A stretch of DNA of 64,000 nt from positions 2,976,001 to 3,040,000 of the forward strand of contig JABYQQ010000002.1 in assembly GCA_022605405.1 (NCBI GenBank), in the 5' to 3' direction. A program made the translations under genes and the position numbers. The first letter of the stretch is position 1. Every line of letters starts with the position of its first letter. Shown here in pieces: positions 46,218 through 57,216 of this stretch. Origin of the DNA: Earliella scabrosa. Its lineage: Eukaryota; Basidiomycota; Agaricomycetes; Polyporales; Polyporaceae. The notes beneath the pieces are model-generated. The model saw only the letters and a program-made list of their open reading frames with translations. It did no database searches and was not told where the DNA came from.

Positions 46218-46360
46218 ACTTGTATCGGTTTACGCAGATCATCTGAGCGCGTTAGTTACGGTAAAAGACAACTATTTATCTGCCTTAGTGGGTCAGATAG
46301 AATCCGAGAGTGAGATGATTTGAGAATAATTTGTGTGAAATATTTGACTTCTCTCTGGCT
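46218..46360 (+). mobile_element. Solo terminus of the 3.26-kb element family
   Basis: It begins ACTTGTATC like the left end at 5803 and shares CAGATCATCTGAGC, TTAGTTACGGTAAAAG and CAACTATTTATC. Next come a GATGATTTGAG palindrome half and a GTGAAATATTTGA motif. No matching right end was found downstream, so this is a truncated copy. Confidence 0.65.
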
Positions 46361-46394
46361 CTATTTGACTTCCCTCTGGCTCGAATAAAAAATG

Positions 46395-46475
46395 CGCAAA
46401 CAGGGAATCGAACACACGATCTGCGCACGACCCAAATACCAACTCAGTGGCCTAGACAACTGAGCCACAAGAGCT
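46395..46475 (-). ncRNA. tRNA-like sequence (degenerate tRNA or tRNA-derived SINE head)
   Basis: On the minus strand an A-box-like TGGCTCAGTTG (46457-46467) is followed about 45 bases later by a B-box-like GTGTTCGATTCCC (46403-46415). This is the tRNA promoter spacing. The T-stem and anticodon stem do not pair well, so it is unlikely to be a working tRNA. The + strand frame through it gives the TGNRTHDLR-type peptide often seen as a spurious translation of tRNA-related DNA. Confidence 0.45.
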
Positions 46476-46779
46476 TACTATGTGGGTGGCCCAACACTGT
46501 CTATATCGTCTCATCCTCTCTGCCAAATATGTTCTCTTACTCTTGTAACAATTGACCCGCTCTGCAAAGCAGTGATGGCTCATAAATATATCTCGGACTC
46601 TGCTCAATGAATGTGTTTACAGACACTTGCATTCCCATGCGGCCATGCCAGCTGATTGGTACCCATGCATTCAATATTGGGCCGTGCTTGCAACCGTGAT
46701 TGCCAACTTGCTCGTCTACATGTTGCCACCACATGTCATAGGGATGAGTTCTTTCTGCTTAGCAAGAGAATGTACCTAG

Positions 46780-46786
46780 TATAAAG
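46780..46786 (+). promoter_or_regulatory. TATA box of HET gene 5
   Basis: TATAAAG lies about 160 bp before the start codon at 46943. Confidence 0.4.
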
Positions 46787-46942
46787 CAGAGGAAGTACCA
46801 CCGCCGTAACGCAATCCTTGATGCTAGACTTACTGGATTCGGACTTGCCCTGTCCAAATCCAGTAACTCTAGCGCCGAATGTTGGACTGCCTCAGCCATT
46901 CGGACTCTTGCACTTCTCCTTCCATCCACCACCGATCCCAGC

Positions 46943-49312
46943 ATGTGGCTCCTCAGCACGTCTCGCGCAGAACTGCATTTATTCACAGACGCGGGTGCCG
47001 TCGATGGCGGCTACGCAATCCTCTCGCACACATGGGGACCGCACGAACAGACATTTCAAGACATCCAGGCACTCCGCGAGCAGTGCAAGTTGACGGGCGC
47101 GAACCCGCGAGACCTCGTCGAATCGCCCAAGATCCGTGAGTGCTGCATCCTCGCGGAGAAGCAAGGATACCGTTGGGCGTGGGTGGACTCGTGCTGCATC
47201 GACAAGACGAGCAGCACTGAGCTCTCCGAGGCTATCAACTCGATGTTCCAGTGGTACTCGCAAGCTGAGGTCTGTTACGCCTTTCTTGAAGACGTCCCTT
47301 CGGACTGTGTTCTCGAGGAGCCCGAGTCTGCGTTCCGGAAGAGCCGATGGCACACCCGGGGATGGACTTTGCAGGAGCTCATCGCACCCGCGATCGTGAT
47401 CTTCCTGTCGAAGGACTGGACGCGCCTTGGGACCAAGGCCGAGCTGTCGCATCTCTTGCACCAGATCACCGGGATCGGTCAGACGGTGTTGATGCGGCAA
47501 ACCCAGTACTTCCAGATCAGCGCCGCTGTCCGTATGTCATGGGCTGCAGGACGCAACACAACGCGCGTCGAGGACGAGGCGTACTGCCTCATGGGTCTCT
47601 TCAATGTCACCATGCCGACTCTCTACGGCGAAGGTCGGCAGGCATTCCTGCGCCTTCAGATGGAGATCATGAAGGAGACCGTCGACACGAGCCTCTTCGC
47701 GTGGGGCTACTGGATCCACCAGAGCAATCTCGACCACTTCCAACTGCATGATTGCGGCAACCATGCGGGTATGCACGAGTCGTTGGACGAGGTGCAGTAC
47801 CTCCTCGCCCGCTCCCCCGCAGCCTTCACCCAGTGGACCGACTACATGCCCTACTTGTCCAATCCCCTCCAACCGTACCTTCCTTATCAGTGGAGCAATA
47901 GCGACATCGTATGTCATTTGTACGGATCTTACGTGAACGTCGCTGATCCCATAATGTAGATCAGCGCAGAGGAACTAGAGCGACGGGCCACGGGTCCGTT
48001 CGGGAGCCTCGAGCTCCCATCGTTCACAATCACGAACTACTCTGTCGAGTGCCGACTGCCGGTCATCGAGGCCGAGGGTTACACCATCGCCGTCCTGCTC
48101 TGCGAGAGTCACGGACAGCACCTTGGTCTCCTCCTTCATAAGTGCGACTCAGGCTACCAAGACCCGATGCGTCCTCGGTATCACACCAGCGCCCTGTTCC
48201 ACCGACTCGACGGGCCACGTGGGACGTCCGTTCGGTTTCGTATGATATCGCTCGGCACAGACCTCTACAACATTCGAGTCAACGGCCAGCCCGTCAAGGC
48301 CCAGTGGCGCACCCTCAACATGGTGCACCGCCCGGACACGTGGAGCGCCCCGAACGCACCTTTCGCGCACCTGTCCTTCAACTGCCTCGCGGACACTGCG
48401 TTCCGCATGCCACACTGGCTCATCGCCCGGTTCTCCGCGCTTGGCTTCGTCACTCTGCAGCCGCAGTTCTGCAACCACACTCCACGGCCGAAGCGCCTCT
48501 GCTTCGTAGACTGGGCCCGTGGAGAGCACATCTACGTCGACGTCGGGCTCTGCGTCCATCATCACGCTCTACCCTCCTCCGACGATGCTGCTTTGAGCAG
48601 CAGTCCCAGCGCGTCGAGCTCGTCCCATCCTGTGCACTGGGCGAAGGTCTCCATTCGCCACAGGTCGGGCCTGATGGGCGATCTCTCGTGCGGGCACGAC
48701 TGCAGCAAGCACCACGTCGACGCGTGGCCGGGGCGGGTAATGGTGTTCGGGGACTCAGAGCGCGCGGTGAGGCTCTCGTTAGCGCCGTGTCCGCTGAACC
48801 CGGACGCGACGCTCGTGATCCACCTGGAGCTGCTTGGACACCGGTATGAGCATATGTTGCGGGATGCGAAGGTCGCGTTCCCGTCGAGGGCGCAGCTTGA
48901 GCTCATCAAGGCGGCGGAGGACGGGGACGTGGGCGACCGTGGAGGCAAGACGGTTGTGGCTGGTCTGCTGGAGCCTCCCCCTCCTCCGCCTGCGACGTCG
49001 AAAGCCGATGAGGGCCATGGTGGATGCGCAGCAGACTCGAAGCCTCCGATGGACGAAGAGAGACGCTGGAACTCGACCTCGGTGCTCGCGCTGGTGGGGG
49101 TGGCCTCCCTGTTCTGTGCGTACATGGTCATGACGTCTCGTGTGTGCTCGTGCTCCTCGTCTTCACTCCCGGACGAGAGATGCGAAGCGTCGCTGTCTTG
49201 CGGACTGTTCAGGCATCTCTCGAGCTTCCTAGTGTTTGTTTCAGGATCTGTTGTGCTGCTCATGCTCGGGTCTCGTCGCGCGCATGTACACTCTGATGAG
49301 TTGTCGCAATGA
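46943..49312 (+). CDS. HET-domain protein 5, with two C-terminal membrane segments
   Basis: Exons are 46943-47908 and 47960-49312 (51-bp intron), giving 772 residues. HET motifs are GGYAILSHTWG, YRWAWVDSCCIDK, RGWTLQELIAPAIVIFL and MPTLYGEGRQAFLRLQ. The C-terminal domain begins SFTITNYSVECRLPVIEA and carries HDCSKHHVDAWP, then LAPCPLNPDATLVIHLEL. After a charged linker come two hydrophobic stretches, STSVLALVGVASLFCAYMV and SSFLVFVSGSVVLLMLG, with a Cys/Ser-rich loop between them. The protein is therefore probably membrane anchored with the HET domain in the cytosol. It is the parent of the deleted copy at 52921-53232. Confidence 0.88.
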
Positions 49313-50029
49313 GCACGCACTCCCCTGTACATAGGGATCTTGAGCATGATGCGACGACTCGGACGCCGACGGCTTTGTTTGGCAAACAACAAGCGCCTTC
49401 GGAGATCGCCGAAGGTAATCTTATCTCTTGGACGTCTCTACCCAACTTCACTAACTTTATAAGTTGACTTCATCTTCGCCATGCGTACGTTTCGGAATCT
49501 CTCATCGTTGAGCTTGATGGGATTTCGCTGCGTATCTTTCGCGACATTTGCGCACTATTTGCGCTGGATCTTGTGTCGCGGACAGGGAGAACTTGAAGTC
49601 GGGTCGGAGGTACGTTCTTCAACAAGGTGCTGCGGTTCACTTCGATCTATAGCTATTGGTTCACTAATCCCAAGTAGCTCGGACAGGTCTGCTTGAGTGG
49701 CTGTATAGCGATGCACTCTAGTGCACTCTCCGCGTCTCTAGACTACCGTAGGAACATCAAACGTTTTCTATGTGAGTGTATATGACATATCAGTCACAGC
49801 CTTCGGTTCTATCGTCTTCGCTATTAGGTGGAACCCTCGCATCCCCAAGGATCCTGCATCGGCTCTCCCGAGTCCACACCTTGAGGGATACACCAACTAG
49901 GGCGAGTTAGGATTGATCCAGGCCCTTCAAGAGCCACATCTCAAATGTACGTCTTCAAGCAGCCTCCTTGCGGCTTCCATATACCTACATCGCCTTTGCG
50001 ATACCCTGCTTCATACAGGCTTGCGATCG
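49313..50029. other. Intergenic between HET genes 5 and 6 (duplicated at 53.2-53.9 kb)
   Basis: Shares blocks such as TTTGTTTGGCAAACAA, GCGCCTTCGGA and GTCGGGTCGGAGGTA with 53233-53880. No gene is seen. Confidence 0.5.
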
Positions 50030-52034
50030 ATGTGGCTCCTCAGCACCAGCCGCGCCGAGCTCAAGTTCTTCGTCACCCCGGAGAGCGTACCAGGTGGCTA
50101 CGCGATCCTGTCGCACGTCTGGGACCAAACGGAGCAGACGTTCCAGGACGTGCAAGCGCTCCGCAGCCGATGGCGACGGAAGCCACGCACGCGCGTCTCG
50201 GCCAAGATCAAGCAGTTTTGCAAGCTCGCGCAGCGTCATGGATACCAGTGGGCATGGATAGACACCTGCTGCATCGACAAGACCAGCAGCTCGGAGCTGT
50301 CGGAGGCCATCAACTCCATGTTTCGATACTACGCCCTCTCGCAAGTCTGCTACGCGTACCTCGGGGACGTGGCGAGCGACTGCCCTCTGCAGGAGCTGTT
50401 TTCGGAGTTCTGGAGGAGCAAGTGGCACACCCGCGGCTGGACGCTGCAGGAGCTCCTTGCGCCCCGGCTCGTCGTCTTCGTGTCGCGCGACTGGAAGGTA
50501 CTGGGAACCAAGGCCGAACTCGCGGACGTGCTCGACCGTATCACTGGGATCCCGAAGAGGGTTCTACGATTGGAGGAGGAGCTCGAGGACATCAGCATCG
50601 CCGCACGTATGTCGTGGGCCGCGAATCGGAAGACTACTCGGCCTGAGGACGAAGCGTACTGTCTCATGGGGATCTTCGGCATCAACATGCCGACGCTGTA
50701 CGGAGAGGGGCAGAACGCATTCCAGCGGCTCCAAGAGGAGATCATGAAGCAATCGCCCGACACGACGCTCTTTGCGTGGGGCTCGCTGTGGCATGGACAG
50801 GATGACGACTTGTTCCGCTCGCGCGATCCTGAAGAGGCGCATGACCATAGCGACAGCTCATACTTATTCGCACGATCCCCGTCGGCTTTCAACGAGTGTA
50901 GCGAATGCTTCTTCGTGAATTGGCGTGTGCCAACCTCAAGCTCTGTGCGTACCACCACTCTGTTCTTGTCACATCACTGACGACGAGCTAGATCCGAGGC
51001 ATATCGACGTTTTCTATCACCCCGCATGGAGTTCTCGCCCGCCTGCCCATCATCGAACTCCCGGGAGTAATCATTGCAGCTTTACCGTGGTCAAGAGACG
51101 GTGATCATCTCGGCCTGCTCCTCACCGCTTGTCTCGAGTCAGTAGACCCCTCGCACACGCGCTACGACACCGGACTGGGGGCCAGCGATGTCCGCGTCAT
51201 CTCCTTGGGCTACACAGGCGAGGACTTGCAGCTTTTCGGTGAACCCGTCGAAGCAGAGTGGAGAGAAGTCTACATCGCGCATCGACCCCCTCTCCGCATC
51301 GTGGGTAGCAGCACCACTCCGATTCTCCTCAACCGCAGCATCGCCACACCGTTCCGCTTCCCAGACGCGAACCTCGAGCGGCTCAACACTCAAGGATTCG
51401 GTCTCGCTCGCCAGTTCTCCGTACCCGCGCCATGGACCGGCTCTCCAGCTACGATGCTCTTCTTTGGGCGGGACAGGACGCGGACGCTCTCCGGCGCTGT
51501 GGACTTCGTCGTTCATCTCGGACGTTGTATCGGGCGAGTGTCGGATAGGGACTCGGGATCCACCTTCTGCCAGCGGGATAACGAACAGCTCGGAGCTCAC
51601 TGGGCGTACGCAGAGCACTACCATCCCGGCGAGATGGAACCGGACCGTACGCGGCTCGACTGGCACGAGTGTCCGGCAGACCACGTTGCAGGGTGGGAGG
51701 GACGGGAGATGACGTTCGATGTCTCGTGCGAGTGTGATCGCGGGCTGCAGGCGAACTCGCGACGGGGTTCGTCACGCAGCACGTACGTCAGGCTATCGGT
51801 GAGCCCTTGTTCGTTCAACCCGCTAGAGACTCTTCTGCTGGATGTGGACATACGGGTCGAGGAGGGGTCGCGAGCAGCAACTTCGATAGAAGGGTCACTC
51901 CGAGCTGGAGACGGGGTATGGTTCGCGGGGTGTACTGGTGCATTGAATACAGTATGTGAGAGAGATTCGTGACGTGTGCTACCAGTGGACTGACATGTAC
52001 GTTGTAGGTTGCGGATAGATCTGGTGAACGATGA
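50030..52034 (+). CDS. HET-domain protein 6
   Basis: Exons are 50030-50944, 50992-51951 and 52008-52034, giving 633 residues. HET motifs are GGYAILSHVWDQTEQTFQD, YQWAWIDTCCIDKTSS, RGWTLQELLAPRLVVFV and MPTLYGEGQNAFQRLQ. The C-terminal domain opens FSITPHGVLARLPIIEL and has HECPADHVAGWE, then SVSPCSFNPLETLLLDVDI. It ends VADRSGER without a membrane segment. The terminal 27-base exon is inferred from a good GTATGT...GTAG intron with a GGACTGAC branch site; without it the frame stops at 51972. It lies about 700 bp downstream of HET gene 5 in the same orientation, and a decayed copy lies at 53941-54609. Confidence 0.86.
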
Positions 52035-52214
52035 CATGCTGTGTAATGTCGCCGTACATGCTACCATGTGCATCCGCCTCAAACCTCCTTAACCCTACCG
52101 TGCCTCCATCGCAAGCAAGTTGACCATCCCGCTCACCGGAGGTCTCTCCGAAGCGTCCCCGCCTCAATTACGCCGTAATGAGGCGAAATCGGCCACTTGT
52201 CACCGTGACCGTCT

Positions 52215-52880
52215 TTGCCATACTCGGAGCCAGTCCTGTATCATCCAAGCCGGACTGTTAATGTATGTTTCAATGCGGACGACACCCAGGCATGTACAAA
52301 AGGCATATGCAGAAGAACGGAATACTGTACAGAGGACACGAGCTCGAGCATATCCCTACATCTCCCACTACCGAGACCACCTTCCCAATCACCTCATGAG
52401 AGTCGTCTGATGCAGACTCTCCAGGTCAGTATCTATGTAGAAGTGCAGACTACTATAGGGAACGTACCCATGAATGGGATCTCGTATCCAAGCTTCTTCG
52501 CGCTAACATGGAGCACCTGCAACTCGGATTGCCAGGAAATCTGCTTGTCCAGCAAGTCTTTGGTCTTCGCCTCGCGGACAATCCTACCACCGAAGCCCAG
52601 CACAGCTACACAATCGGCATCAGCTTGGGTTACATGTTTGCGTGCAAGGGAAATACACTCGCCACGATGACCGGGTCGAGAAGGATGAAGTCCGTGTCCG
52701 ACGCAAACGTCCTCGTTATCTTGACGATCTTCACGATCATGTCCAAGGAGAGTTCTGGGCCGTTCCGCTCCGCATTGCGCAATATCCAATGCACCTTCGC
52801 CTTGACTAAGAGCGTCACAACAAGACAGTACTTGAGCACGATGGAACGCTCCCGGTGGACCATGGCACGAAGTGTGGACC
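52215..52880 (-). pseudogene. Truncated copy of the transcription-factor-like gene at 57.7-59.0 kb
   Basis: Roughly 90% identical by eye to 57615-58250 over most of its length. On the minus strand it holds VHRERSIVLKYCLVVTLLVK, DTDFILLDPV and SAKKLGYEIPFMGTFPIVV. The GTGAGT donor of the parent is altered to GTGGCGAGT, and the 5' exons are missing. It sits just downstream of HET gene 6. Confidence 0.7.
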
Positions 52881-52948
52881 GCTTGACGCGAATGGCTAAG
52901 CCTGAGGCAAAGCATGTAGAATGATCTCAACGCTCGATCCCCTGACGA
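52865..52948 (+). repeat. 84-bp block repeated at 62188-62268
   Basis: Both copies contain ACGAAGTGTGGACCGCTTGA, CGCGAATGGCTAAG, an AAGCA(T/C)GTA block and AACGCTCGAT(C/A)CCCTGAC in that order. In this copy the block leads directly into the HET-derived fusion ORF. Confidence 0.6.
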
Positions 52949-53232
52949 TCTTCGATGTCGCGATGCCGACCCTCTACGGTGAAGGTCGACAGGCGTTCCT
53001 CCGCCTGAACTCGACCTCGGTGCTCGCGCTGGTGGAGGTGGCCTCCCTGTTCTGTACATACGGGGTCATGGCGTCTCGCGTATGCTCGTGCTCCTCGTCT
53101 CCACTCTCGGACGAGAGATGCGAAGCGTCGCTGTCTTGCGAACTGTTCAGGCATTTCTCGAGCTTCTTGGTGTTTGTTTCAGGATCTGTTGCACTGCTGC
53201 TGGTGTTGCGATCTTGCGCATGTACGCCCTGA
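52921..53232 (+). pseudogene. HET gene 5 copy with a large internal deletion (103-codon fusion ORF)
   Basis: The frame joins the end of the HET domain (MPTLYGEGRQAFLRL) directly to the C-terminal membrane part (NSTSVLALVEVASLFCTYGV ... SSFLVFVSGSVALLLVL). Relative to HET gene 5, about 1.4 kb is missing between the two points, including the rest of the HET exon, the intron and the whole C-terminal domain. The frame is open from ATG to stop, so a short two-segment membrane peptide could be made, but nothing shows that it is. Most simply it is a deletion pseudogene. Confidence 0.65.
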
Positions 53233-53940
53233 AGGATTGTCTCAATGATCACGCACTCGTTCTACCTCTCTCATGAATCGAGCTCTCCTGGAGAGATCTT
53301 GAGCATGCTGTTGCGACGTCAACGTTTCAACCGCAGCGTTGTGGCCTTTGTTTGGCAAACAATCTCCCACCATAAGCGCCTTCGGATATCGCCGAAAGTA
53401 ATCTTATCTCCGGAGTCCTAGGTGGACCTGTCTCTTCCGTCCAACACGCTTGACTTCATCCTCCCACCGCGCGTATACGTATGACTGCGTCTCATCGTTC
53501 GTTGAACATTGGATGTTACATGTTACTCCTTGTGGCAAGCGCTCACTATATGTCCTGGAAACTGTGTCGGTCACGGTCACAAAAAAGGAACTTGTAGGAG
53601 TCGGGTCGGAGGTATGTTCTGCAAGTTGACTCCCTTCGACCTATCGGACCACTGACAACTTGTCTGCCAACTCTCAAGCAGCTCAAGCATGTCTTATTGA
53701 GCGGCTGCGTAGTCATGTACCCCCCGCGTCCCTACGGAGTGTATATGAAAATTCAGTCGCAGCCTTCGCCATAGATGCAAGGACCCCATATAGCACGTCC
53801 CGCACCTGGAACACTGGGCTCCGCGACTTCTAGATACGATCGATCCAGGGTCCCGAAAGACTTGCATCGAAAATGTACGTCCTCCAAGCAGCCTCCTCGC
53901 TTTCATACGCCTGTATCGCTATCGATGCAAATGCAGTTCA

Positions 53941-54609
53941 TGTGGCTGTTCAGCACCAGCCGCACCGATCCCAAGTTCTTCAACACCCTAGAGAGCGTAC
54001 CAGGTGGCTACGCGATCCCGTCGCACGTCTAGGACCGGACGGAGGCAGACGTTCCAGGATGTGCAAGCGCTACGCAGCCGCTCGACAGAAGCCGAGCAGT
54101 TCTGCAAGCGACATGGATACCAGTGGGCGTGAATAGACACTTGCTGCATTGACAAGACCAGCAGCTCGGAGCTGTCGGAGGCCATCAACTCCATGTTTCG
54201 ATAACACGCACTCTTATAAGTCTGCTATGCGTACCTATGAGTCGTGCACTGGCGAGCGACTGTCTGCTGCAGGAGTTGGTTCTCGGTGTTCTGGAAGAGC
54301 AAGTGGCATATCCGAGGATGGACACTACAGGCGCTTCTCGCGCCTAGGCTCGTCGTCTTCGTCTCGCGCGACTGGAAGGTGCTGGAAACCAAGGTCGAGC
54401 TTGCAAACGCGCCGGACCGCATCACCGGGATCCCGAGGAGCGTTCCACGACTGGAGGAGCTCGCGGAGATCAGCATCGCCGCACGCATGTCGTGGGTCAC
54501 GAATCGCAACACCGTTCGGCCTGAGCACGAGGCGTACTGTCTCATGGGGAACTTCGGCATGTTGATGCTCGACGGAAACGAGCAGAACGCGGTCCAGCGG
54601 CTGCAGTGA
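53941..54609 (+). pseudogene. Decayed copy of HET gene 6
   Basis: It starts MWLFSTSRTDPKFFNTLESV and keeps GGYAIPSHV, then a stop and frameshifts. The middle survives as SSELSEAINSMFR and SKWHIRGWTLQALLAPRLVV, and the end as EAYCLMGNFGM and NAVQRLQ, followed by a stop. Key HET residues are lost and the second exon is absent. Its upstream flank matches that of HET gene 6, so it is the second half of a duplicated gene pair. Confidence 0.8.
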
Positions 54610-55458
54610 TCGCTACAGTCCCAACCAGGCCCTTTGATCTCTCCTTCCCATCTCTTCCTCGAGGCACTCATTTCTACATCTCGCCGACGTACGTACGTCC
54701 GAACATGCGTATTGTCCACCTTACGTATCCCGAGTTCTGTGTCACTCAATGCCATCCTTCAATGGAAGAGTGCTTGCTTCTATCGGACAACGTGCGTTGA
54801 TTGAGATCCCGACCGAGTTCACGCAATCCTTGCTCACACAGCTAACAGAACCGAGTTCTAGCTAACCTACCTGTGGACACTCTCAAGCTTTGGATTGAGA
54901 ATCAAACCCCTTATACCGGTGCTAAACTCTAGCTGGGACAGCACCTGAGAAAGCCGAAGCATCGTGCATTGTGCATGTATCGTTCCACATCGTGTAGTGT
55001 GGCGATCAGACATCTGACTGGTACGTTCAACTCACGGGAAGATTCTTGAATGCGAGGTCGAAGTGTAGAAGGTGGAGATTGTGCGTTTGCTTCCCCCGTT
55101 CATTACGAAAGGTGCCCTCAATCAATTCACTCACAGGTTGCCAGTGAGGTCAGTATCTTTCCGGTCGAGTGTTTGTGTCAGAGAAGCTCGGGCATGCGTG
55201 TGTACACGAGGCTTCCAACGTGGACTATGGCCCCAACGTGGACTATATATCCTGGATCTCGCCTTCCAAGTGACGGGCATTGCTCCTAGGGTCGCAGACC
55301 ACGTACCGGTAAGCGTGCCCTCCTCTCACATCGTGTTGTTCCAGTTCTATGCTGAGTCTTCGTGAAAGCCAACAGGGAGCACGACGGACCTCCAGCACCA
55401 CCGTCTTAGTGCCGAGCTGTCACAGCAGACCCTCTTCCTCACCCTCGATTGCCATCCG
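54610..55458. other. No supportable gene
   Basis: Short frames only. Some may be remnants of the duplicated HET gene's downstream exon, but similarity is too weak to say. Confidence 0.4.
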
Positions 55459-55473
55459 GTGCCCACGCCTACC

Positions 55474-57216
55474 ATGCCCGCTTTACCCTTCCTCCACGTT
55501 CCCGCCAATTTCATAGAAAGGCAGCCCAAGTATAGTCTTCCCATCTCCGGAGTTGCAGGTTTCTTCGGCGGAGAGGTCGCCATCGCGGCGATGTCTACGG
55601 TTCACATCTATCGAGGACGCAAATGGCTCGGGTGGTACAACTCGCCAGGTAGCCACGAGATCGCACAACGTTACGGCGTGGTGGCAAACTGGCGGCTTTG
55701 GGACGGCCTCTATCCCGGAGTCAATGACGATCCTTCCAAACTCTTCGGGCTGGAGGGCAAGAGTGGTCCGTCCTACCGTGGGGTGACCTCTGGTACCGTT
55801 TTGGCAAAGACGGGCCAGTTTGGCTACCTGCTTCTGGAGGGATGCAGGATAATGGATACAATCCGCAAGGATTATGACCGTCCGGAGGACCTCCGAAGGG
55901 CATCCACTGTGACGGTGGTCACCCTGGAACACGACCCGCCGGAAAAGAAAGCGGTCCACCTAGACCACGAGAACGATCGATCCACATATCTTGCCTTGAT
56001 AACCATCGCCTCTACCCTTGCTGCATCCATCATGTGCGTTCTGGTTGCGGAGGACTGGGTGTCCTTCGCGTTGTATGTGTACGGCGCTCTAGCCAGCGGC
56101 GTATCGTGCTTTGTCATTGGCTCTGGAACACTCGAAGTGATCTGTCCCAAGTCCACCCATAACTCGACAAGAGGGGTCGGGGTCCTCAACATTGACGGCG
56201 ATGATGTCGTTGTGCTCGCAGGAAGGAACAACGCGATCACCGCTATTACCGAAGGCAAATTCCTACTCACCCTGGGCGGAAAGCCGCAGTACCACCAGAT
56301 CGGCGGCTGCGCCATTCTCCTCACCATCCAATTCCTAGCCCAGCTCCTCGCCATCCCGGCCGGGACGTTATTCGGACAGCTCATGTTTCTAGCATCCCTC
56401 TTCGTGTCCTGGCTATACAGCGCATACCTTGCGTCCATTGACCGGGAGAGTCTACAGCGGCAAATCATCGACTCCAGCGATATCCTGGGTGCACCCAAGA
56501 AGGAGAAGCATGGGCTGCGATCTCGAACCGCAATGACGGTCTTCCTGATGCTCACATTGTTCCACGAGCTGGCTGCACAGCGGAAGGAAGAGGAGACGGA
56601 GGCAAAGACAGCGGCGACTCAGGGGCAGGCAGATGAAGAGGAGACTCGAAGGCAGCTAGATGAAGCGCGAGGGCCGGCAGATGAAGCGGAGGCTCAGAGG
56701 CAGGCAAATGAAGCGCGGAGGCAAGCAAACGAAGCGCGAAGCCAGGCAGACGAAGCGCGGAGTCAGGCAGAGAAGGCAGTCCTCCATAGAATCTTCGGTC
56801 AGATGCTGCCTAATGACACCCCGATTTGGACCATTTGGCGGGCCGAAGCCTTTTCCCGTATCATTGCGACGATGGAGTTGACTTCTCCCTCCGACAAACA
56901 GCCTGAAACTCCCTACGAGAGCCGGCTCACAGAGGGTGAAAAAGCTGTTCTTGGTCGCCTCAGACTGGACCTCGAAGCCGCAATCAAACTCTATCGCCGC
57001 AAAATTCAGGCTACGCTAACGACTCCATCGACACAGGAGGAGCTACCACGGCCGAGAGGCGCGTCGTCAGTTACAAACTCCTCATCAGAAGTAGCTGACA
57101 ATGTACTGTTAGCATCCAGCTCACTCCGTGACCGGCTGTACGCAAGCAAGGCTCGCATCATCAGGTTGTACAGAGTCACGACAACTGGGGCGGGGAATCG
57201 TCTCCCTGATTGGTGA
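55474..57216 (+). CDS. Predicted multi-pass membrane protein with heptad-repeat coiled coil
   Basis: A single long frame of 580 residues with strong coding character. The N-terminal third is soluble (SGVAGFFGGEVAIAAMSTVH, RGRKWLGWYNSPGSHEIAQ). Hydrophobic segments follow at about 170-220 (ALITIASTLAASIMCVLVA and FALYVYGALASGVSCFVI) and 278-322 (AILLTIQFLAQLLAIPAG and LFGQLMFLASLFVSWLY). After these comes a Glu/Ala/Arg-rich coiled coil built of seven-residue repeats (QANEARR, QADEARS) near 400-440, then a helical tail. The topology suggests a membrane protein with a cytosolic coiled coil. No family is recognised. ATG at 55474 was chosen as the first in-frame ATG; an upstream exon is possible. 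Confidence 0.7.
   Translation: MPALPFLHVPANFIERQPKYSLPISGVAGFFGGEVAIAAMSTVHIYRGRKWLGWYNSPGSHEIAQRYGVVANWRLWDGLYPGVNDDPSKLFGLEGKSGPSYRGVTSGTVLAKTGQFGYLLLEGCRIMDTIRKDYDRPEDLRRASTVTVVTLEHDPPEKKAVHLDHENDRSTYLALITIASTLAASIMCVLVAEDWVSFALYVYGALASGVSCFVIGSGTLEVICPKSTHNSTRGVGVLNIDGDDVVVLAGRNNAITAITEGKFLLTLGGKPQYHQIGGCAILLTIQFLAQLLAIPAGTLFGQLMFLASLFVSWLYSAYLASIDRESLQRQIIDSSDILGAPKKEKHGLRSRTAMTVFLMLTLFHELAAQRKEEETEAKTAATQGQADEEETRRQLDEARGPADEAEAQRQANEARRQANEARSQADEARSQAEKAVLHRIFGQMLPNDTPIWTIWRAEAFSRIIATMELTSPSDKQPETPYESRLTEGEKAVLGRLRLDLEAAIKLYRRKIQATLTTPSTQEELPRPRGASSVTNSSSEVADNVLLASSSLRDRLYASKARIIRLYRVTTTGAGNRLPDW
56653..56781 (+). repeat. 21-bp tandem repeat coding for heptads
   Basis: Units such as CAGGCAAATGAAGCGCGGAGG and close variants follow one another in frame and encode Q-A-[ND]-E-A-R-[RSG]. 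Copy number could vary between strains. Confidence 0.7.

Noticed and set aside
46331..46555. Small + strand frame with TGNRTHDLR
   Set aside because: A common spurious translation of tRNA-related DNA read on the wrong strand.
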